From contig JBMNKH010000003.1 in assembly GCA_050952085.1 (NCBI GenBank), positions 248,001-312,000 of the forward strand: 64,000 nucleotides of DNA, written 5' to 3'. This DNA comes from DTU015 sp012837895 (GTDB lineage Bacteria > Bacillota > Sulfobacillia > Fermentithermobacillales > Fermentithermobacillaceae). Below the pieces are notes generated by a model. It ran no database searches and was not told where the DNA came from. It saw only the letters and a list, made by a program, of their open reading frames with translations. Positions 8,069 through 15,596 of the stretch are shown piece after piece. Both the position numbers and the translations under genes were made by a program. The first letter of the stretch is position 1. Every line of letters starts with the position of its first letter.

Positions 8069-8120
8069 GTGGGTCAACTGCTGAAATGTTCTGAATAGGT
8101 CAACTTCTGAATCAGTCAAC
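8063..8120 (+). repeat. 16-bp tandem repeat starting at the spoVAC stop codon
   Basis: Three units close to TTCTGAATAGGTCAAC lie at 8063-8078, 8089-8104 and 8105-8120, with a 10-bp partial unit (8079-8088) after the first. The first unit includes the spoVAC stop TAA (8066-8068). The array fills most of the gap to spoVAD. Confidence 0.8.
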
Positions 8121-8135
8121 CGGGAGGCGTAGCTC

Positions 8136-9149
8136 TTGGAATTCCATCGGAGGGGAACGTCTACCTGTGTATTCAAGGAAATGCCGGTTGTGGTTTCAGC
8201 TGCCGCTGTAGTTGGACCCCGGGAGGGCAAGGGCCCTTTGGGTGACCTGTTTGACATGGTGTACAGCAACACGCTGTTTGGGGAAAGCTCGTGGGAGAAA
8301 GCTGAATCCAAAATGCTTAGGCAGGCGGTGGATCTGGCCCTGGCAAAAGCTAAGCTGGATGAAACACAGGTTGACTTCCTCATTGCCGGGGACCTGTTGA
8401 ACCAGATAATATCTTCGGCTTATATGGCCAGGGAGTATGACATCCCTTTCCTAGGGATTTATGGCGCATGTGCCACTATCTCAGAAGGTATGGGCCTGGG
8501 CTCCATGCTTATAGCAGGGCGGTTTGCCCGGCAGGTGGTTGTGGCGTCTTCAAGCCATCATGATGCTGCAGAACGGCAGTTTAGGTATCCTACGGAATTC
8601 GGCCACCAGCGGCCGCCTACAGGCCAGTGGACTGCAACTGCGGCAGGGGCAGTGGTGCTTGGTGCGAAGGGGAAAGGTCCCAGGGTTGAAGCGGTTACCA
8701 TCGGGCGGGTTCAGGACCTTGGAGTAGTCGAACCTAACGATATGGGTTCAGCCATGGCGCCTGGATTTGCAGATACCGTGTGGCGTCACCTTCAGGATAT
8801 GGGCAGGAAGCCTGAAGATTACGACCTTGTGGTTTCAGGAGACCTTGGCAGGGTCGGTTCATTGATAAGCCGTCAACTCCTACGCGACAAGGGGATAGTC
8901 ATTGATGAAATACATCAAGACGCAGGGGTTATGCTGTATGATCCAAGCCCGGAAGTGGGTTCCGGCGGCTCAGGTTGCGGCTGTGTTGCCAGTGTATTTT
9001 CGGGGAAACTGTGGAAGGAATTATATAACAAGCAATATGAGAGGATACTGGTGGTAGCCACAGGTGCTTTACACAGCCCCACATCTTGCCAGCAAGGGGA
9101 GTCGATACCGTGTGTGGCGCATGCTGTATCTATTGTGAGCGAGGAGTAG
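8136..9149 (+). CDS. spoVAD: Stage V sporulation protein AD
   Basis: The product has 337 residues from TTG 8136, with GGGAGG 8 nt upstream, the same length as the B. subtilis protein. It has the thiolase-like fold of SpoVAD: the YGACATISEGMGLGSMLIAG motif, ASSSHHDAAERQFRYP, and the glycine-cysteine segment GSGGSGCGC. SpoVAD binds dipicolinic acid for uptake into the forespore. Cytosolic or peripheral at the spore inner membrane. It lies between spoVAC and spoVAE, each separated by tandem repeats, not by terminators, so one transcript is likely. Confidence 0.95.
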   Translation: MEFHRRGTSTCVFKEMPVVVSAAAVVGPREGKGPLGDLFDMVYSNTLFGESSWEKAESKMLRQAVDLALAKAKLDETQVDFLIAGDLLNQIISSAYMAREYDIPFLGIYGACATISEGMGLGSMLIAGRFARQVVVASSSHHDAAERQFRYPTEFGHQRPPTGQWTATAAGAVVLGAKGKGPRVEAVTIGRVQDLGVVEPNDMGSAMAPGFADTVWRHLQDMGRKPEDYDLVVSGDLGRVGSLISRQLLRDKGIVIDEIHQDAGVMLYDPSPEVGSGGSGCGCVASVFSGKLWKELYNKQYERILVVATGALHSPTSCQQGESIPCVAHAVSIVSEE

Positions 9150-9307
9150 TGGGTGAGAAATGGTGAGGGAAAGGCAGTAAAGGAGAAGTCATTGATGAGG
9201 AGCAGGAGTTGCTGAGGAATATTGATGTGGAGTATTGAGGAGAAGTGTCTGAAAAGTATTGAGAAAGAGTATTGCTGATGAGTATTGAGGAGGAATATTC
9301 AGGGAGA
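9146..9307 (+). repeat. 13/14-bp degenerate tandem array between spoVAD and spoVAE
   Basis: About thirteen units close to GTATTGAGGAGGA tile the gap. The first ones are 14 bp (9146, 9160, 9174, 9188), the later ones 13 bp (9219, 9232, 9256, 9269, 9282, 9295), with short units of 6 and 11 bp at 9202, 9208 and 9245. The array begins at the spoVAD stop codon (TAG 9147-9149) and ends just before the spoVAE ribosome site. Confidence 0.8.
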
Positions 9308-9325
9308 AGGGCAGGTGGTGATTTC

Positions 9326-9676
9326 GTGGCTTATGTCAAAGCTTTCCTTGTGGGAGGACTCCTGTGTGCTATTGCCCAGGCGGCAATGGACCTCACCAAG
9401 GCAAATCCAGCCATCATAATGGTTTCAGCAGTGAGCGCCGGGGCAGTGTTGTCAGGGCTCGGTCTTTACGCCCCGTTAGTCGAGATAGCCGGCGCAGGCG
9501 CCACCATTCCTTTACCCGGCTTCGGCCACACCCTGGTCACAGGTATGCTGGAGGATGCTGCCCAGTGGGGTCCTTTCGGGATCCTTACAGGGGGATTCAA
9601 AGCTGTGTCTGCAGGACTCCTCTCAGCTGTGTTGTTTGGATACTTGATGGCCGTATTGTTTAACCCCAAAGGATGA
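9326..9676 (+). CDS. spoVAE: Stage V sporulation protein AE
   Basis: A small membrane protein of the SpoVAE (AEb) type with motif FLVGGLLCAIAQAAMD, a second segment AGAVLSGLGLY and the loop GATIPLPGFGHTLVTG. It belongs to the same family as SpoVAC and acts with it in dipicolinate transport. GTG 9326 is preferred because AGGTGG lies 7 nt upstream and the resulting 116 residues match the family. Starts at 9278 (ATG) or 9272 (TTG) are open but fall inside the tandem array. Last gene of the spoVA group. Confidence 0.9.
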   Translation: MAYVKAFLVGGLLCAIAQAAMDLTKANPAIIMVSAVSAGAVLSGLGLYAPLVEIAGAGATIPLPGFGHTLVTGMLEDAAQWGPFGILTGGFKAVSAGLLSAVLFGYLMAVLFNPKG

Positions 9677-9707
9677 TTCCTCTGTACTTATTATACAACT
9701 CCGATTT

Positions 9708-10035
9708 GCAGTTGTATGGATTCCTGACGGTTGTATGAAAAAACTGCAGGTTTTTCAGAAAGTTGTCTGATTCTTGTACAGCTTCCAACGGCGGCTGTAT
9801 GAAATTAGCACGGCTGTAGGAAAAAGATACAGCTTTCAGAGAACCTGTCTAATTTTCATTCAGGTTTTTGAAAAGCTGTATCTTTGTTGAGCAGGTCCGG
9901 TTCGAAGCTGTACAGAATTAGGGCGGCTGTATGAAAACGCTGCAGGTCCTCGATGAAACTGCCTAATTTCTACACAACCCTGAACAAAAGCTGTACGGAA
10001 TCAGGACGGTTGTACGAAAAAGATACAGAGCATCC
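9708..10035 (+). repeat. 83-bp degenerate direct repeats in the spoVAE - site-2 protease gap
   Basis: Copies begin with GCTGTAT or GTTGTAT at 9711, 9794, 9907 and 9990. The spacing is 83 bp for copies 1-2 and 3-4, with a 32-bp partial copy at 9875-9906. Within each copy, a GGAAT..GG-CGGYTGTATGAAAA core, a GATACAG/CTGCAGG element and a CTAATTT..TACA element recur. The 469-bp gap (9677-10145) holds no gene; this array accounts for most of it. Confidence 0.8.
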
Positions 10036-10083
10036 GAAAACCTAACTGGTGGTCACGGTGAACGGTGATCATACGGTTCAGGT

Positions 10084-10110
10084 TTGCCTCTGGCTGTGAG
10101 ATGCTATAAT
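10084..10110 (+). promoter_or_regulatory. Candidate SigA promoter for the site-2 protease - scpAB operon
   Basis: TATAAT at 10105-10110 is a perfect -10. TTGCCT at 10084-10089 is a weak -35 with a short 15-bp spacer. It is the first such element after the 83-bp repeat array and lies 36 bp before the gene start. Confidence 0.45.
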
Positions 10111-10145
10111 GGACCTTGGTGATTACTGTATTAGGGGGTACTTTG

Positions 10146-10793
10146 ATGCCGAACTCGCTCGTTACGCTGATCTTGCGGCTTCCTGGATTGCTCCTCGCCA
10201 TCAGTGTCCACGAATATGCCCACGCCAGGATGGCTTACCAGCTCGGAGACGACACAGCTGAATTGTCGGGGCGGATGACCTTGGAGCCATGGGCTCATTT
10301 CGATATTGTAGGTGCTTTGATGCTCTTGCTGGTTGGCTTCGGCTGGGCAAGGCCTGTTCCTGTTGCCCCGTACCGCCTCAGGGACCCCAAGCGGGACATG
10401 GCCAAGATAGCTTTCGCAGGCCCCCTGGCCAACCTGATCACTGCTTTTGTACTGGAAATTGCGGCTATTATGCTTTACACCGCTTACAGGTTTTCCGGGG
10501 CATTGACCTACCTTCCCATGGTGCTACAGTTAGCGGCCAGGATCAACGCCGGCCTTGCTATATTTAACCTGATTCCCGTACCGCCTCTTGACGGTTCTCG
10601 TATTCTTGAGCAGTACATCCCATATAGGTACCAGCATATATGGGATGAAATACAACGCTATGGCTTCATAATTCTTGTTGCACTCCTGGTGCTAGGGGTA
10701 GTGTCTTGGATCATGGAGCCGTTGGTCACAGGGTTCATGAGTTTCGCTCAGAAAGTTGGCCTGAGTCTGTCCCTGTTGTTCCGCAGACCGTAA
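10146..10793 (+). CDS. Site-2 protease family zinc metalloprotease (M50)
   Basis: An integral-membrane protein of 215 residues. ATG 10146 is chosen because TAGGGGGT sits at proper distance; GTG 10116 is the longer alternative. The zinc motif HExxH is HEYAH in AISVHEYAHA, and the third-ligand motif is NLIPVPPLDGSR. About five membrane segments. This compact form is the common Clostridia/Bacilli M50 protein found next to scpA, and may cleave membrane substrates. Its stop codon TAA is in frame with and 15 bp before the scpA start, implying an operon. Confidence 0.93.
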   Translation: MPNSLVTLILRLPGLLLAISVHEYAHARMAYQLGDDTAELSGRMTLEPWAHFDIVGALMLLLVGFGWARPVPVAPYRLRDPKRDMAKIAFAGPLANLITAFVLEIAAIMLYTAYRFSGALTYLPMVLQLAARINAGLAIFNLIPVPPLDGSRILEQYIPYRYQHIWDEIQRYGFIILVALLVLGVVSWIMEPLVTGFMSFAQKVGLSLSLLFRRP

Positions 10794-10808
10794 GCAGGTG
10801 TGGGTGCA

Positions 10809-11486
10809 ATGAGGGTATTGCAGCTGGCTCCCCTTTGCAGGAGGCTGAGGGAGCGAATAGAAGAAGGCCTGGTGTCCCTTGACGAATCAGTAGACCTGCT
10901 TGTCGATGCGTCCTATCTGGTATTTGTCAAGGCACAATGGCTTATACCCCAATCGCTACCGTTCGAAGAGGAAGAAGTAGAAGACGATTGGTCCGAAGCT
11001 ACTGAGGACTTTGAAGACAGTCCTCCCCTTCTTGACGGAGAAGAGCTGGCTGGAATTACCGGAGAGGTTGAAAGGTTGCTGAAGCACTCCCAACTTATGT
11101 TCACCAGAGGGTACACCGCTCCCATAGACGAAGTAGGGCAGATTGACACGGCAGCGATCGAGGTGTCAGAGCTAGCTGAAGCAATGGATGCTCTTGTAGC
11201 TCAAATGGGGCCGCGGGAACGGACAGTAAAGATTATCAGGAGGAACTTCTCAGACCACATGAGGTGGTTCTGGAAACAGGTTACGCGGTTAGCATCACGC
11301 TACAAGGTGCTCAGGTTTTCGCTTTTCAGGAGCAGCAATGCCCAGGATTCCGTTCTCAATTTCCTTGTGTTGCTTGAACTTGTAAAGCGGAGAAGGATTT
11401 TTGCAAGGCAGCCCAATGTTTTCGGGGATATCATGTTTTCGACGAAACGAGATGTTATAGACAGGGTGCAGGATGACGGTCCGTAG
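10809..11486 (+). CDS. scpA: Segregation and condensation protein A (divergent, short N-terminus)
   Basis: A 225-residue kleisin-like protein from ATG 10809, with AGGTG 8 nt upstream. The middle matches ScpA (LVDASYLVFVKAQWLIPQ, then a long acidic linker) and the C-terminal winged helix is recognisable (NFLVLLELVKRRRI .. QPNVFGDIMF). The usual first 50 residues with the FEGPLDLLLHLI motif are absent or unrecognisable, although the frame is closed immediately upstream by the protease stop. ScpA bridges SMC heads in the SMC-ScpAB condensin. scpB follows, which supports the assignment. Confidence 0.85.
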   Translation: MRVLQLAPLCRRLRERIEEGLVSLDESVDLLVDASYLVFVKAQWLIPQSLPFEEEEVEDDWSEATEDFEDSPPLLDGEELAGITGEVERLLKHSQLMFTRGYTAPIDEVGQIDTAAIEVSELAEAMDALVAQMGPRERTVKIIRRNFSDHMRWFWKQVTRLASRYKVLRFSLFRSSNAQDSVLNFLVLLELVKRRRIFARQPNVFGDIMFSTKRDVIDRVQDDGP

Positions 11487-11542
11487 ATGATGGTCCGTAG
11501 ATGACGCTTCATGGATGACGGTTCATAGTTGAGGGTCCATAA
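11473..11542 (+). repeat. 14-bp tandem repeat (5 units) across the scpA stop codon
   Basis: Five units with an exact 14-bp period start at 11473, 11487, 11501, 11515 and 11529, consensus ATGACGGTCCATAG. The first unit encodes the last residues of ScpA and its stop TAG (11484-11486). The array fills the gap to the scpB leader. Confidence 0.92.
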
Positions 11543-11571
11543 TGATTGTCCTTTTCTGGGAGGTGGCTTGG

Positions 11572-12102
11572 TTGAAACTGGATGCTCTAATAGAAGCTAT
11601 TCTGTTTTGTTCTAGCGAACCGGTGCCTGTGTCAAAACTGTCCCAGGCACTCGAAATCACGCCTGAACCGGTAGAGGAAGCCTTATCTAACCTTGACAAA
11701 CTGTATGCTGACAGGGGTATCTTCATTCAGAGGGTTGCAGGAGGGCTCCGGATTGCCACCAGGCCTGAGTACGGCGAGATAATATCCCAGGTGTTTACGA
11801 GAAAGATCCCGGTTGCGCTATCAAAAGGTGCACTGGAGACACTGGCTGTAGTAGCTTACTGCCAGCCTGTTACCAGAAGGGATATCCAGTCAATAAGAGG
11901 TGTGAATCCAGACGCAAGTTTGGAGACGCTGTTGGAAAAAGGGCTCATCAAAGAAGTAGGGCGTAAGAAAACAATAGGAAGGCCTAAACTGTACGGAACG
12001 ACAGATGAGTTTCTCAAGAAGGCTTCCCTAAACTCCCTTTCGGATTTGCCTCAGGCAAAATCGCTTAAGGAAGAAGCCGGCTCCGGAAACGCCGCTAATT
12101 AG
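11572..12102 (+). CDS. scpB: Segregation and condensation protein B
   Basis: A 176-residue protein of two winged-helix domains. TTG 11572 is chosen because GGGAGGTGG precedes it at a good distance; the ATG at 11542 lies at the end of the tandem repeat with no ribosome site. Family motifs are visible: IEAILFCSSEPVPVSKL, AGGLRIATRPEY, and ALETLAVVAYCQPVTRRDI followed by IRGVNPD. ScpB dimers bind ScpA and regulate the SMC condensin. Confidence 0.94.
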   Translation: MKLDALIEAILFCSSEPVPVSKLSQALEITPEPVEEALSNLDKLYADRGIFIQRVAGGLRIATRPEYGEIISQVFTRKIPVALSKGALETLAVVAYCQPVTRRDIQSIRGVNPDASLETLLEKGLIKEVGRKKTIGRPKLYGTTDEFLKKASLNSLSDLPQAKSLKEEAGSGNAAN

Positions 12103-12179
12103 CCTAATCAAGAAATTCAATAAATTGGTTTGGCCCAGGACATGCTATTCAGAAGAAGCATTGAATGAAAGGAACAGGC

Positions 12180-12881
12180 ATGTCTGGGTTGGGAACTGCG
12201 AAATATGTCCCGCATGTGGTATTTGGCACAGTGGTTGTTGCCGCGCTGGTGGCGGCCACGCCATCCCGGTTCAGGGTAGATGTTTGTCACAAGCTTGGCA
12301 CTACCATAATAACCATTTCCGTCAAACCCCTGTTTGTTCCAAGTTACCTAATCATATTCAGACAGATACGGAAAACCAAGGTGTCCAGCTTCGGGGAAGC
12401 TTTGGTCCAATGGGTGTTGTCTCTAATAGAAACCAGGGTTGGGGCAAAACATAAGCATAACAAGGCAGGTGATGGGGAGCGCCCTCCCGGGAACATCCAG
12501 GGCGGGGAAAAGAGAAGCAGTGCAGGCAGGTCAAGCCAGTTCCGGTCCGGGCAACGCAATAAGCGACATTCAAGCAGGAAAAGCGGATACCAAGGGTTCA
12601 TAGATGAAGCCCGCAGGATAATGGTGATAGAAGACTTGTTAGTAAGAGGCGAAATCGGATTTGATGACGCATGTACCACTGCTCTCTTGTGCGGCGCCCT
12701 TATGGCCATGGGAGGGATACTGCCACCCCCCCAAACCGGACGGAGACACTTGAAAGTGTTTGTTGTGCCTGTATATCACCAGCGCTGTTTTGCATTGAAA
12801 GCTAAGTTGGTGGTTAGAGTAAGTTTGTTGAATGCCGCCAGACTTGTGATTTTTGCCAAACATATGCTTGGAAAGGGATAA
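12180..12881 (+). CDS. DUF2953-type protein (YtfI-like)
   Basis: About 233 residues from ATG 12180 (AAGGA 6 nt upstream). One N-terminal hydrophobic segment (residues 5-25) is followed by a basic, low-complexity middle (KHKHNKAGDGERPPG .. SRKSGYQ) and a second conserved part around GALMAMGGILPPPQTG and VFVVPVYHQRCF. DUF2953 proteins (YtfI in B. subtilis) typically precede ytfJ, exactly as here, and the similarity is in the C-terminal half. The function is unknown; a forespore role is likely by association. The assignment rests on position plus weak sequence resemblance. Confidence 0.7.
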   Translation: MSGLGTAKYVPHVVFGTVVVAALVAATPSRFRVDVCHKLGTTIITISVKPLFVPSYLIIFRQIRKTKVSSFGEALVQWVLSLIETRVGAKHKHNKAGDGERPPGNIQGGEKRSSAGRSSQFRSGQRNKRHSSRKSGYQGFIDEARRIMVIEDLLVRGEIGFDDACTTALLCGALMAMGGILPPPQTGRRHLKVFVVPVYHQRCFALKAKLVVRVSLLNAARLVIFAKHMLGKG

Positions 12882-12898
12882 AACGACCAGCCACCACC

Positions 12899-13056
12899 GG
12901 AATGTAGGCGCGGAATGCACGCCAGAATGCAGGAACTCGGAATGCAGCCGCGATAGACAGGCGCTGGATGCGGGTGCGGAACGCAGACGTTGAATGCAGA
13001 CGCGGAAATCTAGATGCGGAAGTCAGGCGCTGAATAGAGGCGCGGAACAGAAGCGC
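12899..13056 (+). repeat. 12-14-bp degenerate tandem array (12 units) before ytfJ
   Basis: Twelve consecutive units of 12, 13 or 14 bp match GGAATGCAGGCGC and tile the sequence without gaps. Unit starts are 12899, 12912, 12925, 12939, 12952, 12966, 12978, 12992, 13004, 13018, 13032 and 13044. The array ends right before the ytfJ ribosome site. Confidence 0.85.
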
Positions 13057-13083
13057 AATGCTGTAAGAGGAGGTTACTGTATC

Positions 13084-13554
13084 ATGGGCCATCCCATTGA
13101 GAATTTGATGAAGACCACAATGGAAAGCCTCAAGGCCATGGTAGATGTCAACACTGTTGTCGGGGAAGCAGTTGAAACCAAAGACGGAACTGTAATAGTC
13201 CCTGTTTCCAGGGTTACCTTCGGCTTTGTGGCAGGAGGCGGGGATGAATTGCCAGCGGAACAGGGGCAAGGGTATCAAACCCAACAAGGACAAGGATCTT
13301 CCACCGGCCAAGAAGAGAATCTGCCTTTCACCGGTGGCAGCGGGGCCGGCGTTTCAGTCAAGCCGGTAGGATTCCTGGTTGTAGGAGACGGTAAGGTGCG
13401 TTTTTTGCCTGTTGACTCCAGGGCTATCTACGACCGGCTGGTGGAAGCTGCGCCTGACCTGTTGGACAGGTTGGCTGACATTATGGAACGCAAGTATGGT
13501 CAGGAACAGGAAGTTCCCGAAGAGGAAGTTGGAACATTTGAGCCGCGTCACTGA
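13084..13554 (+). CDS. ytfJ: YtfJ/GerW family spore protein
   Basis: A 156-residue protein starting MGHPIENLMKTTMESLKAMV, the typical N-terminus of the sporulation protein family YtfJ. ATG 13084 has AGAGGAGG about 10 nt upstream. The conserved core VVGEAVETKDGTVIVPVSRVTFGF is intact, and a Gly/Gln-rich loop separates it from VSVKPVGFLVVGDGKVRFLPV. In B. subtilis this protein (GerW) is made in the forespore and is needed for normal germination. The upstream DUF2953 gene is its usual partner. Confidence 0.93.
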   Translation: MGHPIENLMKTTMESLKAMVDVNTVVGEAVETKDGTVIVPVSRVTFGFVAGGGDELPAEQGQGYQTQQGQGSSTGQEENLPFTGGSGAGVSVKPVGFLVVGDGKVRFLPVDSRAIYDRLVEAAPDLLDRLADIMERKYGQEQEVPEEEVGTFEPRH

Positions 13555-13627
13555 AAAACCGCAGTTCAGCTGTTGGCAGATTAGTGAGAACCAGGAGACA
13601 GCGGACCAGAACTAGGAGACAGGATGC

Positions 13628-14509
13628 ATGAGACCGATTTGGAACGGAACCTTGGCTTTCGGCCTGGTCGTAATACCGGTTAAGCTTTATGCAGCTACCC
13701 AAAGACAAAACGTCTCTCTTCGTTTGCTCCACTCGGCATGCAATTCCCCGGTGAAGTATCAAAAATGGTGTCCCGCCTGCAATGTGTCAATTGAGTCTGA
13801 GGATATTGTGAGAGGTTACGAATACGAGAAAGGCCGCTTTGTTGTCTTGACTGACGAAGAACTGGAAGCTGTGCCCGGTCCTGACGCCCACAAGGTAGAG
13901 ATCCTGGACTTCGTCAACCTGGCGGACGTGGACCCTGTGTTTTTTGAGAAAAGCTATTTCCTTGAACCCAGGGAGGGCGCAGAAAAAGCTTACAGGCTCC
14001 TGCTGGAATCTATGAGACAACAGGGCAAGGTAGCAATAGCCAGGGTAGCGTTGAGGGCAAGGGAGACTCTGGCTGTGGTCAGAACGTACAGGGACAGGTT
14101 CATCATGCTGGAAACCATGTATTGGGCTGACGAAGTAAGGCAAGGGCAAGAACTCAAGGTTCCTGAGGAAGCACAACTGGATGAGCGGGAAATGAAACTG
14201 GCAGTCACCCTCATTGAGACATTGTCAGCCGCGTTTGAACCTGATAAGTACAAGAGCCGCCAAAAACAAGCCCTTGAACAGCTCATACAGCAAAAAATTC
14301 AAGGAAAACAGATAGTTGCCGAGCCTGAGAGAGCTCCCGAAGTAATCGATCTCATGGAAGCGTTGCGCAGGAGTGTTGAAAGAGCTAAGGCAGAAAGCGA
14401 GGCTGCAGGAGCAGGGATTAAGCAAACAGGTGCCGGAAGCGGAAGCAGTGCAGGCAGCGGTGCAGGCGGAACTGATAGCGGGATAGGTTCTGCTCCTGCC
14501 GGCAGGTGA
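13628..14509 (+). CDS. ku: Non-homologous end joining protein Ku
   Basis: A 293-residue bacterial Ku that begins MRPIWNGTLAFGLVVIPVKLY, the standard N-terminus. The beta-barrel core is followed by the helical bridge and Ku-specific LAVVRTYRDRFIMLETMYWADEVR. After residue 250 there is a low-complexity Ala/Gly/Ser tail (about 40 residues), which may be a flexible linker that contacts LigD or DNA. Ku dimers bind broken ends and recruit LigD. The ligase and polymerase genes follow closely, so this is one NHEJ operon. Confidence 0.96.
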   Translation: MRPIWNGTLAFGLVVIPVKLYAATQRQNVSLRLLHSACNSPVKYQKWCPACNVSIESEDIVRGYEYEKGRFVVLTDEELEAVPGPDAHKVEILDFVNLADVDPVFFEKSYFLEPREGAEKAYRLLLESMRQQGKVAIARVALRARETLAVVRTYRDRFIMLETMYWADEVRQGQELKVPEEAQLDEREMKLAVTLIETLSAAFEPDKYKSRQKQALEQLIQQKIQGKQIVAEPERAPEVIDLMEALRRSVERAKAESEAAGAGIKQTGAGSGSSAGSGAGGTDSGIGSAPAGR

Positions 14510-14530
14510 TGTGGACAGGTGCTTCCCGGG

Positions 14531-15448
14531 ATGCCTGATATCCAGCCTATGCTGGCACAAACCTGGCCAACAGCGTTCAACGGCAAAGACTGGCTGTTCG
14601 AACTCAAGTGGGACGGGTACAGGTGCCTGCTTTATATAGCCGGCTCTCAAGTCCTCTTGAGGTCACGGAACGGCAAATCCCTCAACCACAAGTTCCCCAG
14701 GCTTGAATCAATAGTAAAGTGCGTCAAGGCAAGGAATTTCCGCAATTTGGTTGCAGATGGGGAGATTGTGGCGTTCAAAGAAGGCAGGCCTGACTTCGCT
14801 TGTCTTAGGGCGAATCCTGATTCTGCAGTGTATGTAGCTTTTGACCTCTTGTTTTTCAACGATGAATTTTTGTTCAATGTTCCGCTTATTAACCGCAGAG
14901 AAAAACTTTCCCAGGTGTTTGGATGGAATGAGCTCATATGCTTTTCAGAAGCCCAGGCAGAAATGGGAGAGAGCTTTTTCGAGTTTGCGAAACAATGGGA
15001 TCTTGAAGGCATTATGGCAAAACGCAAACACAGCCTGTATTTTCCGGGAAAGAGAACGCGCGATTGGTTGAAAATCAAGAACTACAAAGAAGACGATTTG
15101 TGGGTGGTAGGTTATTTCCCTTCTCCTGGGCGGGAAATAGGCTCTTTGCTGGTTGCAAAGGAGCCGGTAGATCCTGGTTACAGATCCCAGGACAGCTTGG
15201 ACAGGCGGAAACTAGTGCTCATGGGCCGGGTCTCATCGGGACTCGATGAAAAAACAGAAAAGGCGCTTGCGGCAGCATTTGGAACTCCTGCGGTGGGCAA
15301 TATGGTTGAAGTCGAGGGAAAACTATCGAAGGACGAATTACGTAAAGTCAGGTGGATTCAACCGTTTTTTGGCGTGAAAGTGCAGTACACCGAAATTACT
15401 CCTGAAGGCAGGCTGAGACATCCGGTGCTAAGAGAAGTGCTCTGGTGA
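14531..15448 (+). CDS. ligD: ATP-dependent DNA ligase (LigD ligase domain)
   Basis: A 305-residue ATP-dependent ligase with the adenylated lysine in motif I FELKWDGYR (Lys about 24), motif III VAFDLLFF, motif IV LEGIMAKR and motif V TRDWLKIKN. The OB fold follows, ending with PFFGVKVQYTEITPEGRLRHP. The start at ATG 14531 has AGGTG 9 nt upstream; GTG 14519 is a longer option. In many bacteria LigD is one chain; here ligase and polymerase are separate genes and there is no nuclease domain. It seals breaks held by Ku. Confidence 0.93.
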   Translation: MPDIQPMLAQTWPTAFNGKDWLFELKWDGYRCLLYIAGSQVLLRSRNGKSLNHKFPRLESIVKCVKARNFRNLVADGEIVAFKEGRPDFACLRANPDSAVYVAFDLLFFNDEFLFNVPLINRREKLSQVFGWNELICFSEAQAEMGESFFEFAKQWDLEGIMAKRKHSLYFPGKRTRDWLKIKNYKEDDLWVVGYFPSPGREIGSLLVAKEPVDPGYRSQDSLDRRKLVLMGRVSSGLDEKTEKALAAAFGTPAVGNMVEVEGKLSKDELRKVRWIQPFFGVKVQYTEITPEGRLRHPVLREVLW

Positions 15449-15596
15449 ACGCCTCGTGAGCATCGTGACTTGTGGCCGCGTATGGCACCTGCGTGGCGGC
15501 TGCCTGGCACTCTGCCGCTGTACGGGTGTAACAAGCCTGCTGGTTCTTCTACGGTTCTACCGGTTGGAGCTAATTTCTGAGGACGGGGGAGTGCCG

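Noticed and set aside
15456..15596. Longer N-terminus for the LigD polymerase gene
   Set aside because: The extra residues lack similarity to the family and have no good ribosome site; the start at 15597 is better supported.
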